From NCBI GenBank assembly GCA_030603695.1, contig JAUVXF010000008.1, positions 36,908-100,907 on the forward strand: a DNA stretch of 64,000 nucleotides. Reading direction: 5' to 3'. Below the pieces are notes generated by a model. It saw nothing but the letters and a program-made list of their open reading frames with translations, was not told the DNA's origin and did not search any database. Source of the DNA: Natronohydrobacter sp. Its GTDB lineage: Bacteria > Pseudomonadota > Alphaproteobacteria > Rhodobacterales > Rhodobacteraceae. Both the position numbers and the translations under genes were made by a program. Shown here one piece after another: positions 33,637-41,937 of the stretch (its first letter is position 1; each line of letters begins with the position of its first letter).

Positions 33637-33930
33637 ATGGGCGAGGGACGCAAGGCAGAAAAACGGCTGCTTGAAGCGCGCGTAGCGCTGGAAGGGCTGC
33701 GGGCCGAACGCGATTTTCTGCGCGCGCAGGTGACGTGGTTGCAGGCCCAGTTGCAAAGCGCGACCGAACGCGCCGAACGCTCCGAAGGCAGGCTGCATGA
33801 AGTGACCCTGAAAATGGTGGAATTGAGCCACGAGGCCATCACCGCACCCACCCGCAGCGGCGCGACCGAAGTTTTGATGGATGGCAAAAGCATTCTGCGC
33901 CTGAGCAACCCAATTTCGGCGCAGCGGTGA
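33637..33930 (+). CDS. Small coiled-coil hypothetical protein
   Basis: About 97 aa from ATG 33637, which follows GGGGG; in-frame ATGs at 33613 and 33622 are alternatives. Residues 5-65 are rich in Glu, Arg, Leu and Ala with heptad spacing (KRLLEARVALEGLRAERDF), predicting a coiled coil, and the tail is short and polar. Codon use matches the genome. I do not recognise a family. It may be an accessory scaffold protein or a truncated end of something larger next to the decayed phn locus. Confidence 0.5.
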   Translation: MGEGRKAEKRLLEARVALEGLRAERDFLRAQVTWLQAQLQSATERAERSEGRLHEVTLKMVELSHEAITAPTRSGATEVLMDGKSILRLSNPISAQR

Positions 33931-34116
33931 CTTAGGCACGCGCTAAGGGCCTGCCCGCCGAAAAAACCCGATATCAGAGTGTTAGGTGGGAAATCTGTGC
34001 TTAACTTTCCAGTTGGTCGATTCAGGGTTTTTACAAATCCTTGCTTTTCCCCCCGATCACAGGCAGCCTAGCGGTGCGGGGAACCGCATCTGGCGGCCAC
34101 AGGGAGGGGCAACCAT

Positions 34117-34659
34117 ATGCTTGATGACACGCAGCAAGCCTGGCTTGTGCAAATCCGGCGCAAGGTTTTTGGTTATGCCTGTGCGCTATGCCCGGATATT
34201 TCGGGCGCGGAAGACCTGTATCAGGATACAATTCTGCGGGCGATGACTGCGCCCTCTGTGCCCACCGATTTCACGGCCTATCGGGTGTGGTTGTTTCGGA
34301 TCATGCGCAATCTGTGGATAGACCGGTTGCGCGCGCAAGGGCGCTTGCCAGAGTTTGATACCGTGGCAGAGATTGACGATATGCCCAGCGCGCATGCGGA
34401 TGATCAGGTGGTCAATGCCTTGGCTGTGCGGCAGGCTTTTGGGGCCTTGTCAAAGCCGCATCGGGATATTCTTGCTCTGGTCGATATCTGTGGTTTCAGC
34501 TATGCCGAAGCAGCAGAGATGCTGGATGTGCCTGCCGGGACAATCATGAGCCGGGTAAGCCGTGCCCGCGCGGCGCTTGCGGCGCGGATGCAAGAGGAGA
34601 GAAATGTGATTTCTTTGCCGTTACGGCGCGTGGCGCGTAAAATCGGAGATGGGGCATGA
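34117..34659 (+). CDS. ECF-family RNA polymerase sigma factor
   Basis: 180 aa. Region 2 shows GAEDLYQDTILRAM and YRVWLFRIMRNLWIDRLRA; region 4 shows SKPHRDILALVDICGFSYAEAAEMLDVPAGTIMSRVSRAR in overlapping pieces. ATG 34117 follows AGGGAGGGG. It overlaps the anti-sigma gene by 4 nt, and a sulfite dehydrogenase operon follows. In Sinorhizobium meliloti, ECF sigma factors RpoE1 and RpoE4 respond to sulfite, so a sulfite-responsive circuit is a reasonable inference. Confidence 0.88.
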   Translation: MLDDTQQAWLVQIRRKVFGYACALCPDISGAEDLYQDTILRAMTAPSVPTDFTAYRVWLFRIMRNLWIDRLRAQGRLPEFDTVAEIDDMPSAHADDQVVNALAVRQAFGALSKPHRDILALVDICGFSYAEAAEMLDVPAGTIMSRVSRARAALAARMQEERNVISLPLRRVARKIGDGA

Positions 34660-35444
34660 CAGCACCCGCCCCGGAGGCGTTGCTCAGCGCATTTGTGGAT
34701 GGAGAATTGCCCCCGCATGAGGCTGCGCGCGTGGCCGAAGCGATCGCGGCCAGCCCTGCGCTGGCGCAGCGCGCGGCGCGTCTGCACCAGATGAAGGCCG
34801 CGCTGGCGGGCTATGGGGCTGATCTGCCCTTGCCGGATATGCCGCATCTTCCGCCCCGTTCCGGGCGCGCCATCTCTGCGTTGCGGCTGGGCAAGCTGGT
34901 GGCTCTGGGTTCGGTTGCGGCTTTGTGTGCTGTGCTGATTTTGGGTGTTATGCCCGTTTCTGCCCCGGTTTCCGCGCCCGTTGCCGTGCTGGAACCTGCC
35001 GCGCCAGCCCTGCCAGCCCTTGCGCTGCATGATGATTGGCTGGCCGCACCGCCACAAGCCGTGACACCGGATTTCCCGGCAGAATTTGGCTGGATGCAGG
35101 CCGCAGCCCGTGCCAGCGGCTTGCAACTTGTGCATCAGCGCGCCGATTTGGGGCAGACGCATTTGGGGTTCAAGGGGCCAAATGCCTGCCGGCTTAGCCT
35201 GTTGGTGTCGGACACCGGCGGGCGCGAGCAACCCTTGCGCCTGACATTGTCCGACTCTGTTCAATATGCCACATGGCAGCGGCAGGGCGTGACCTTTGAA
35301 ATGGTGGCCCGCGATATGGCGACTGCGCGGTTCGCGACAGTTGCGGCAGGATTGTATCAGGGCAGCAAGGATCATGGCGCGGATGGCGCGCTGCATATCG
35401 CGCTGCTGCAATCTGCCCGCCTTCCCTGCCGTGTCGGGGCGTGA
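34656..35444 (+). CDS. Membrane-anchored anti-sigma factor
   Basis: 262 aa. The N-terminal cytoplasmic segment LLSAFVDGELPPHEAARVAE is typical of anti-sigma domains, but no HxxxCxxC zinc motif is visible. A single membrane helix follows (about residues 80-100, LVALGSVAALCAVLILGVM), then a Pro/Ala-rich linker and a periplasmic domain with few cysteines. It is translationally coupled to the ECF sigma gene and probably holds it inactive until a periplasmic signal arrives. Confidence 0.75.
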   Translation: MTAPAPEALLSAFVDGELPPHEAARVAEAIAASPALAQRAARLHQMKAALAGYGADLPLPDMPHLPPRSGRAISALRLGKLVALGSVAALCAVLILGVMPVSAPVSAPVAVLEPAAPALPALALHDDWLAAPPQAVTPDFPAEFGWMQAAARASGLQLVHQRADLGQTHLGFKGPNACRLSLLVSDTGGREQPLRLTLSDSVQYATWQRQGVTFEMVARDMATARFATVAAGLYQGSKDHGADGALHIALLQSARLPCRVGA

Positions 35445-35567
35445 TCTGATTTTAGTCTCAGGTGCGGGAATAATCCCTATCCCGGAGTCGTCTTTGCATA
35501 TGAGGGCGGGTGCGACAAACTGTCATCCCCCTCGCAATGACGGCACTGATGTGGGAGGACAGTCACG

Positions 35568-36875
35568 ATGCCAAAGAAAGAACGCGGGCTTATAGAGCTG
35601 TATCACGATGATCCCGAACGCGCGGAATACATGGTTTTCGGGCGCAAGGCCGGGCCAGACCGGCGCGGGTTTCTGAAAGGGGCGGGCCTTGCCTCTATGG
35701 GGGCGGTGCTGGGAACGACAATTCCGTTCAGCGCCCATATGCCTGCCGGGCTGATGCCTGCGGCGCTGGCGGAAACCATCAGCGAATTCACCTTCGATGC
35801 CAAACATGCCGATATGATCGTGCATAATGACCGCCCGGTGAATGTGGAAGCGGCGGCGCATCTGCTGGATGATGATATCACCCCCTTTGATAAGCATTTC
35901 ATCCGCAACAATGGCACAATGCCCATGCCCATCAGCAAGGCCGACTGGCGTTTGAAAATAGATGGCGAGGTGAATGAGGAACTGGAGCTGTCTTATGACC
36001 AGCTGATGAACGAGTTCGAGCATGTCACCTTCCGCGCGCAGTTGGAATGCGGCGGTAACGGGCGTGCGGGCTTCAACCCGCTGCCACGCGGCAACCCCTG
36101 GACGATTGGCGCGATTGGCAATGCCGAATGGACGGGTGTTCGTGTCTCTGACATCCTGCGCCGCGCCGGGCTTAAGCCTTCGGCCGTCTATACCGGCCAT
36201 TTCAGCTATGACGAGCATCTGTCGGGCGATCCTGACCGCGCGTCAATCTCGCGCGGGGGGCCGATTGACAAGATGATGGACCCGCATACGATTGTGGCCA
36301 TCAAGATGAACGGCCAGGATATCCCCATCGAGCACGGATACCCCGCGCGGATTGTGGCACCCGGTTGGGCCGGGTCTGTCAGCCAGAAATGGGTAACACG
36401 CATCTGGGTGCGCGACCGCGAGCATGATGGGTCGGGCATGACGGGGCTAAGCTACCGCGTGCCGCGTTTCCCTGTCGCGCCGGGCACGGAGGTTGCGCAT
36501 GAGGATATGATGGTCATGGGGTCTATGATCGTGAAATCTGCGATCACCAACCCGGTGGCGGGGGCCGAAGTGCGCGCCGGTGCGCCCTTTGAAATTCGCG
36601 GTCAGGCTTGGGCCGGGGATAACCATGTGGTGCGGATGGAGACCTCGATTGATTTCGGGGCAACCTGGCAGACAGCCGAATTGCACGCGCCGCCCAACCG
36701 CTATTCGTGGCAGCGCTGGCGCCAGACAATTCTGCCGCCACAGGCTGGCTATTACGAGGTGTGGTCACGCGCCACCGACAATCAGGGCAATAGTCAGCCA
36801 ATGGTCGTGCCGGGCTGGAACCCGCGCGGCTATCTGAACAATGCCTGCCACCGCATTCACTTCACTGCGGTGTAA
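35568..36875 (+). CDS. Sulfite dehydrogenase, molybdenum subunit (SorA/SoxC-like)
   Basis: Periplasmic sulfite-oxidase-family molybdoenzyme, 435 aa, oxidising sulfite to sulfate. A Tat signal (DRRGFLKGAGLASMGA, about residues 31-46) is present. The Mo-binding cysteine lies in AQLECGGNGRAG, and GNAEWTGVRVSDILRRAG and HGYPARIVAPGW are typical of the family. The C-terminal dimerisation domain follows. A cytochrome c gene begins 15 nt downstream as electron acceptor, as in SorAB and SoxCD. The absence of other sox genes favours a SorAB-like role. It lies downstream of the ECF/anti-sigma pair, separated by 123 nt. Confidence 0.85.
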   Translation: MPKKERGLIELYHDDPERAEYMVFGRKAGPDRRGFLKGAGLASMGAVLGTTIPFSAHMPAGLMPAALAETISEFTFDAKHADMIVHNDRPVNVEAAAHLLDDDITPFDKHFIRNNGTMPMPISKADWRLKIDGEVNEELELSYDQLMNEFEHVTFRAQLECGGNGRAGFNPLPRGNPWTIGAIGNAEWTGVRVSDILRRAGLKPSAVYTGHFSYDEHLSGDPDRASISRGGPIDKMMDPHTIVAIKMNGQDIPIEHGYPARIVAPGWAGSVSQKWVTRIWVRDREHDGSGMTGLSYRVPRFPVAPGTEVAHEDMMVMGSMIVKSAITNPVAGAEVRAGAPFEIRGQAWAGDNHVVRMETSIDFGATWQTAELHAPPNRYSWQRWRQTILPPQAGYYEVWSRATDNQGNSQPMVVPGWNPRGYLNNACHRIHFTAV

Positions 36876-36890
36876 AGGGCGGCGCATCAT

Positions 36891-37235
36891 ATGACAAAAC
36901 ATGTTACAGGGTGCGGGGCGGCCATTGCCGCCCTGCTGATGGTGCTGCCCCTTCAGGCCAGCGCAGAAGAGCGCATTACCCGCTACGCGGATGTGCCGCA
37001 GGATTTTGAATTCTACCCTCTGCCACCCGGCGAGGGGGTGGAAGAGGTCTATTATGGCTGCATTGCCTGCCATTCTCTGCGCACAGTCACAAATGGCGGA
37101 TATTCACGCGCCGTTTGGGATGAATTGCTGGACTGGATGGTGGAAAATCAGGGCATGATGGAGCCGGAGCCAGACATCCGCAACGTGATGCTGGATTACC
37201 TCTCGACCTATATCGGCGAGGGTTGGGAGGGCTGA
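36891..37235 (+). CDS. c-type cytochrome, sulfite dehydrogenase electron acceptor (SorB-like)
   Basis: 114 aa. A Sec signal peptide (GAAIAALLMVLPLQASA) precedes a mature protein with one CxxCH haem site (GCIACHSL); ENQGMMEPEP supplies candidate Met ligands. Size and position directly after the Mo subunit match SorB. It would pass electrons from sulfite to the respiratory chain in the periplasm. A GC-rich hairpin follows the gene. Confidence 0.82.
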   Translation: MTKHVTGCGAAIAALLMVLPLQASAEERITRYADVPQDFEFYPLPPGEGVEEVYYGCIACHSLRTVTNGGYSRAVWDELLDWMVENQGMMEPEPDIRNVMLDYLSTYIGEGWEG

Positions 37236-37253
37236 GCAAGGTGCAGGCGCTTT

Positions 37254-37285
37254 GGATCATCCGCCTTGAAAGAGGCGTATGATCC
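37254..37285. terminator. Hairpin after the sulfite dehydrogenase operon
   Basis: GGATCAT (37254-37260) pairs with ATGATCC (37279-37285), with an inner stem CGCCT/AGGCG. It begins 18 nt after the cytochrome stop and likely ends that transcript, though no T-run follows. The rest of the 208-nt gap shows nothing further. Confidence 0.5.
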
Positions 37286-37443
37286 GGGCGCTTGCGCCTG
37301 CTGTTACGCCAGATCAGGGCGTGATCTGACGCATTGGCGCGTATGTTCCCCAAGCTTTAGATGCAGGAAAGCCTTGTGTCCGGGCGGTAGCCGGTTACAT
37401 GCCGCTGGCAAGAGCGGCGCGTAAAGAAGGAAGCCCCACACAC

Positions 37444-37878
37444 ATGGCCGATATCGCCATCTTTGGCGGCCTGTTCATGGCCGCCTTTCTGGCTGCAACC
37501 TTGCTGCCCGCGCAATCAGAAGCGGTGGTTGTCGGGCTTTTGCTTGGTGGCTATCTGCCATGGCTGGTGCTGACAGTGGCGAGCCTGGGCAATATTCTGG
37601 GATCGGTGGTAAACTGGTGTCTGGGGCGCGGGATAGAGCATTTCCGGCATCGTGCATGGTTTCCCGCCAGCCCCGCCGCGCTGGAACGGGCCGAAATCTG
37701 GTATCGGAAATATGGCAGATGGTCGCTGCTTTTGGCATGGGTTCCGATTATCGGTGATCCGCTGACAGTGGTTGCAGGCGTGTTGCGAGAGCGTTTCGCG
37801 GTGTTCTTGCTGCTTGTGAGCCTTGCCAAAATAGGCAGATACCTTGCGCTTGCAGGTGTCACATTGGCCGTTGTGTAG
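37444..37878 (+). CDS. YqaA/DedA-like small membrane protein
   Basis: 144 aa from ATG 37444, preceded by AGGAAG. Three to four hydrophobic segments and the motifs GNILGSVVNWCLGRG and VPIIGDPLTVVAGVLR are characteristic of YqaA-family (SNARE-associated/VTT) proteins. Function of the family is unclear; membrane homeostasis or lipid flipping has been proposed for DedA relatives. It stands alone, followed by a 276-nt gap with no gene before tRNA-Gln. Confidence 0.75.
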   Translation: MADIAIFGGLFMAAFLAATLLPAQSEAVVVGLLLGGYLPWLVLTVASLGNILGSVVNWCLGRGIEHFRHRAWFPASPAALERAEIWYRKYGRWSLLLAWVPIIGDPLTVVAGVLRERFAVFLLLVSLAKIGRYLALAGVTLAVV

Positions 37879-38154
37879 TATGACCCATACTGTGCCGGCG
37901 TGTGCGGCGTGATATCTGACCTCTCATCCCACCCGACGCATGCCGCCCTGCGCGGATACTCAGGGCTGTGACCGAACAGGCATTGTATCGGCGCGAAAGC
38001 CGCGCTTTGCGGTGTAGGGCGCACGGATCAGTCCGAAAACCCCGCGCACAGATTGCTGTTGATACAACCCTATGCCGATGATGGGGCAGTTTCCGGGGAA
38101 TGGCGAAGGGCCGAAACACGGTGTCTGTCGTTTCAGGGGTAATCCGAAATCAAC

Positions 38155-38229
38155 TGGCTGGGGTGGTAGGATTCGAACCTACGGTACACGGTACCAAAAA
38201 CCGATGCCTTACCACTTGGCCACACCCCA
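38155..38229 (-). tRNA. tRNA-Gln (anticodon TTG)
   Basis: 75 nt on the minus strand, starting TGGGGTG and ending CACCCCA-GCCA, with an encoded CCA. The anticodon stem-loop is CGGTTTTTGGTACCG, giving TTG; the T-arm has GGTTCGAATCC. All four arms can be drawn without gaps. Confidence 0.95.
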
Positions 38230-38296
38230 ACTCTGTGGCGGTATTTATCCAAGGCCGCGCGGGGCTGCAAGCCCTATCTGGGCAAAATTTCGGAAG

Positions 38297-38326
38297 AAAA
38301 AGCGGCCCGCTTGGGGGCCGCTTTTT
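38297..38326 (-). terminator. Intrinsic terminator of the DUF2892 gene
   Basis: AAAAAGCGGCC pairs with GGCCGCTTTTT around an 8-nt loop, giving an 11-bp stem whose outer A/T pairs supply a T-run on both strands. It begins 9 nt after the stop of the minus-strand DUF2892 gene. Confidence 0.85.
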
Positions 38327-38334
38327 GTATCTTG

Positions 38335-38541
38335 TCAGTTTTTGCGCAAGGGGCAGGTGTTTAGCCCAAAGAGGCTATAGGCCGGGCAGGTTTGCAAGAG
38401 ACCTGTGGCCAGAGGCACAATGCCAATCAGATAGAGCCAGCGCAAACTTGCTTCCGGGTTTAGGAAAAACCCAAGAATCAGTGCCAAGCCAACAACAATT
38501 CGCACAACCCGATCAAGCCCACCCACGTTCTTTGTCAGCAT
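38335..38541 (-). CDS. DUF2892 (YgaP-type) inner-membrane protein
   Basis: 68 aa. It opens MLTKNVGGLDRVVRIVVG, the hallmark of DUF2892, followed by two hydrophobic segments and the cysteine-bearing end LLQTCPAYSLFGLNTCPL. Such proteins accompany rhodanese and sulfide-responsive genes; here it is alone, near sulfite metabolism genes. It has its own strong terminator and an AT-rich dyad upstream. Confidence 0.85.
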   Translation of the reverse strand: MLTKNVGGLDRVVRIVVGLALILGFFLNPEASLRWLYLIGIVPLATGLLQTCPAYSLFGLNTCPLRKN

Positions 38542-38560
38542 TGGTCTTGCTCCTGTGATT

Positions 38561-38582
38561 ATATATTCGTATTTTCATATAT
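38561..38582. promoter_or_regulatory. AT-rich dyad upstream of the DUF2892 gene
   Basis: ATATAT at 38561-38566 and 38577-38582, separated by 10 bp, 20 nt upstream of the DUF2892 start. AT-rich dyads of this kind are bound by ArsR-type sulfur-sensing repressors near similar genes elsewhere; no regulator gene is adjacent here, so the assignment is weak. Confidence 0.3.
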
Positions 38583-38661
38583 AACAGGTGCTGGCCCAGG
38601 AATCAAGGACAGCATCGCAGCCTATCGGGAACTGGCCAGAATGCCGCAGGGCTGTGGCCGA

Positions 38662-39537
38662 TTACGCGCTGCGCCCCCGCGCGGCAAATCTGGGCAAGAG
38701 GGCAGAGAAATCGCGGCCCTTGCCGTCTTCATTTTCCACAAATTGCGCATAAAGCGCTGTGGCATGCTGGCCCATCGGGGTATCTGCATCCACGGCCTCT
38801 GCGGCTTGCTGTGACAGGCGCAAATCCTTCAGCATCAATTCTGCCGCGAATCCGGGCTTGTAACCATTATCGGCAGGGCTTTGCGGGCCTATGCCGGGGG
38901 CGGGGCAATAGGCATTCATGCTCCAGCTATAGCCCGATGAGGTGGATACAACATCATACATCTTCTGCCGATCCAGCCCCAGCTTGTCGGCCAGGGCAAA
39001 GGCTTCGCATGTGGCGGCCATGGTCACGCCAAGGATCATGTTGTTGCAAATCTTTGCGGCTTGTCCGGCCCCGGCTGCGCCGCAATGCACGGCCTTTGCG
39101 CCCATAACCTCGAACAAGGGCAAGACCGTGGCAAATGCGCTATCCGACCCACCGGCCATGAATGTCAGCGTGCCGGCCGCCGCACCGCCCACGCCCCCCG
39201 ATACCGGCGCATCCAGTGAATCCAAGCCCGCCGCCCCGGCCTGTGCCGCCACATCTCGCGCCGATTGCACATCTACGGTAGAGCAATCGCACAATACCGC
39301 ACCCGCCTGAATGGCCGGGATCACCTCTGCCGCGACAGCGCGCAAGATTGCCCCATTGGGCAACATGGTGATCACCACCTCTGCGCCGCGCGCGGCCTCT
39401 GCCGCGCTGGTGGCGGGCTGCACGCCATCGGGGCAGGGTGTGACCAGATCAAACCCTGCCACATCATGCCCGGCGCGCGCCAGATTAGCGGCCATCGGCC
39501 CGCCCATATTGCCCAGCCCGATAAAGCCGATTTTCAT
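38662..39537 (-). CDS. mmsB: 3-hydroxyisobutyrate dehydrogenase
   Basis: NAD-dependent dehydrogenase of valine catabolism, 291 aa, converting 3-hydroxyisobutyrate to methylmalonate semialdehyde. N-terminal signature GFIGLGNMGGPMAANLARAG, substrate-binding DAPVSGGVGGAAAGTL, and the catalytic Lys region AGQAAKICNNM are all present. It is last in the minus-strand operon and overlaps the hydrolase stop by 4 nt. The context distinguishes it from tartronate-semialdehyde reductases, which share the motifs. Confidence 0.9.
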   Translation of the reverse strand: MKIGFIGLGNMGGPMAANLARAGHDVAGFDLVTPCPDGVQPATSAAEAARGAEVVITMLPNGAILRAVAAEVIPAIQAGAVLCDCSTVDVQSARDVAAQAGAAGLDSLDAPVSGGVGGAAAGTLTFMAGGSDSAFATVLPLFEVMGAKAVHCGAAGAGQAAKICNNMILGVTMAATCEAFALADKLGLDRQKMYDVVSTSSGYSWSMNAYCPAPGIGPQSPADNGYKPGFAAELMLKDLRLSQQAAEAVDADTPMGQHATALYAQFVENEDGKGRDFSALLPRFAARGRSA

Positions 39538-40583
39538 GCCATGCCCTCCTCTTTTTCGTCAAAACTCAGATCATCCGCGCCCAAGGGTGCCAGCATCGCG
39601 GCCACTTCGGCGGGTGTAACAGCCATTGGGCCATCATGCTGCCAGCGCGGGCTTTTATCGCGGTCTATGATGGCCGCGCGTATCCCTTCCAGAAAATCGC
39701 CCTGCGCCATCGCGCGCCATGTATAGCGGTATTCTTGCGCCACTGCGGCTTCAATACTGCCCTCGCGCCCCAGATCGCGCTGCATTTGCAAGGTGCAGGC
39801 CATGGCCAGCGGCGCATTGCGGTGCAGGGTTTTCAATGTCTGGGCCGCAAATTCCCCCGGCTCTGCTGCCAGCGCGGCCATCATTGCACCCAGATCGGGC
39901 AGGGAAAAGATGCGATCAATCAGCGCCTGATGCGGCGCAAGCGCGCCCTCTGGCGCAGCCTGCCCACGCAGCACAGCGGTATCGCCCGAGGCAACCAGCG
40001 CGGCCTTTGCGCCCGCCCAGTCTGCTTGCGGCACAAACAGATCGGCAAAGCCCGCGCGCAGCGCATCGCCCGGCCCCATGCGCGCGCCCGTCAGCCCCAG
40101 ATAGGCCCCCAAAGCCCCCGGCGCGCGCGCCAAAAGCAGGCTGCCGCCCACATCGGGCACCAGCCCGATCCCGCATTCCGGCATCGCAATCTGGGCGCTT
40201 TCATCCACAATGCGGTGGCTGGCATGGCACCCAAGGCCCACGCCGCCGCCCATGACAAAGCCCTGCATAAAGGTGACCAGGGGCTTGGGGTAATGCGCCA
40301 TCCGCGCATTCATGCGGTATTCATCGGCCCAGAATTGGCGGGCATAGCCATAATCCCCCGCCCGGCCCCGTGCATAGATTTCGGCGATATCGCCGCCCGC
40401 GCAAAAGGCCCGATCGCCTTCGGCATCCAGGATCACCAGCGCAACGCCCGGATCATCGGCCCAGGCGCGCAACGCGGCATCCAGTTCCAGACACATCTCG
40501 TAATTCAGCGCATTCAGCGCCGATGCGCGCGTCAGTGTCACCCGGCCTGCATGTCCTTCGCGGCGAATATGCACATCCGCCAT
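39534..40583 (-). CDS. 3-hydroxyisobutyryl-CoA hydrolase
   Basis: Crotonase-fold enzyme, 349 aa. It contains CAGGDIAEIYARG, the oxyanion-hole segment GFVMGGGVGLGCHASHRI, and the catalytic acid segment AMPECGIGLVPDVGG, matching 3-hydroxyisobutyryl-CoA hydrolases rather than short hydratases. It releases 3-hydroxyisobutyrate from its CoA ester, between the acyl-CoA dehydrogenase and mmsB steps. The start abuts the upstream dehydrogenase stop by one base. No separate enoyl-CoA hydratase gene is in this operon. Confidence 0.87.
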   Translation of the reverse strand: MADVHIRREGHAGRVTLTRASALNALNYEMCLELDAALRAWADDPGVALVILDAEGDRAFCAGGDIAEIYARGRAGDYGYARQFWADEYRMNARMAHYPKPLVTFMQGFVMGGGVGLGCHASHRIVDESAQIAMPECGIGLVPDVGGSLLLARAPGALGAYLGLTGARMGPGDALRAGFADLFVPQADWAGAKAALVASGDTAVLRGQAAPEGALAPHQALIDRIFSLPDLGAMMAALAAEPGEFAAQTLKTLHRNAPLAMACTLQMQRDLGREGSIEAAVAQEYRYTWRAMAQGDFLEGIRAAIIDRDKSPRWQHDGPMAVTPAEVAAMLAPLGADDLSFDEKEEGMA

Positions 40584-41725
40584 CAGCGCGCCCCCAACAG
40601 GCTGCGCGCCACAATCAGGCGCATGATCTCATTCGTGCCTTCCAGAATCTGATGCACCCGCAAATCGCGCACAAGCTTTTCAATGCCGTAATCGGCCAGA
40701 TAGCCATAGCCGCCATGTAATTGCAGACATTGATCGGCCACGCGGCTGCCAGCCTCGGTGACAAATTTCTTGGCCATGGCGCAAAATTTGGGGGCATCGG
40801 GCGCGCCCTGATCCAGCTTCCACGCGGCTTGGCGCAGAAAGATGCGCGCGGCCTGCATCTCAATCTCCATATCGGCCAGCCGGAATTGCAATGCCTGAAA
40901 CTGGTCAAGTGGCTGCCCAAAGGCTTTGCGCTCTGACATATAGGCAAGCGTTGCCTCCAGCGCCGCTTGCGCGCCGCCCAGCGAACATGCAGCAATATTC
41001 AGCCTTCCCCCATCCAGCCCAGCCATGGCGTAGCGAAATCCCGCGCCTTCCTCGCCCAGCAGCGCCCCTGCGCGAAGGCGACAATCATCAAACTGCACCT
41101 GCCGTGTGGGTTGCGCGCGCCAGCCCATCTTGTCCTCCAGCCCGCCAAAGCTTAGCCCCGGCGTGCCATCCATCACCACCAGCGCCGAAATCCCCTTGGG
41201 GCCGGGGCCGCCGGTGCGCGCCATCACGATATAGCCGTCCGAATAGCCGCCGCCCGAAATGAAGGCCTTGGTTCCAGTCAGCACATAGCCGTCGCCATCC
41301 CGCACGGCCCGTGTTGCCAGCGCCGCCGCGTCAGAGCCTGATCCCGGCTCTGTCAGGCAATAGGACATGAAGCATTCCAGCCCCACCACCTTGGGCAACA
41401 ACTCTGCGCGCATCTGCTCTGATCCGAATTTGTCGATCATCGCGGCGCACATGTTGTGGATGGATAAAAACGCGGCCACAGACGGGCAAGACTGCGACAG
41501 TGCCTCGAAAATCAGCGTGGCATCCAGGCGCGACAGTCCCGCCCCGCCGGCCTCTTCGCGCACATACAGCCCGCCAAAGCCCAATTCGGCAAATTTCGCC
41601 CATAGCTCTTTCGGGATCGTGCCTTGTGCTTCCCAATCGCGGGCATGGGGCGCGACATGTTCTTTGCCAAAGGCCAGCGCCATGTCGAATATGGCCTCGG
41701 ATTCTGCGCTAAGTTTGAACTCCAT
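40583..41725 (-). CDS. Isobutyryl-CoA dehydrogenase-like acyl-CoA dehydrogenase
   Basis: FAD-dependent acyl-CoA dehydrogenase, 380 aa. Typical segments are CLTEPGSGSDAAAL, GTKAFISGGGYSDG, and the end EGTNEIMRLIVARSLL with the catalytic Glu nearby. In this operon it most likely oxidises isobutyryl-CoA to methacrylyl-CoA in valine breakdown (ACAD8 type). It sits 212 nt downstream of mmsA in the same direction; that gap holds no gene. Confidence 0.85.
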   Translation of the reverse strand: MEFKLSAESEAIFDMALAFGKEHVAPHARDWEAQGTIPKELWAKFAELGFGGLYVREEAGGAGLSRLDATLIFEALSQSCPSVAAFLSIHNMCAAMIDKFGSEQMRAELLPKVVGLECFMSYCLTEPGSGSDAAALATRAVRDGDGYVLTGTKAFISGGGYSDGYIVMARTGGPGPKGISALVVMDGTPGLSFGGLEDKMGWRAQPTRQVQFDDCRLRAGALLGEEGAGFRYAMAGLDGGRLNIAACSLGGAQAALEATLAYMSERKAFGQPLDQFQALQFRLADMEIEMQAARIFLRQAAWKLDQGAPDAPKFCAMAKKFVTEAGSRVADQCLQLHGGYGYLADYGIEKLVRDLRVHQILEGTNEIMRLIVARSLLGAR

Positions 41726-41937
41726 CGCCGCCGTTCCCCCCTTATCCGTTCAGCTTATCCCCCGGCTAACCCTGAAATCTTGCAGCAATATTTCATCTTG
41801 GCCCAAATATCCTGCGGGGGTGAATTGGCGCATTGGCGTTGTGTTGTGTCGCAATTTCGAACCGAAAAAGTCTATCAGCTATTTCTGATATTGCTCCAGC
41901 GCCAAGAGGGGGCCGCACAGGCCCCCTCTGCCAGCCA

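Noticed and set aside
33109..33939. 276-codon minus-strand frame opposite the phnM remnant and the coiled-coil gene
   Set aside because: The plus strand carries recognisable PhnM fragments across this stretch; the minus frame has no motifs.
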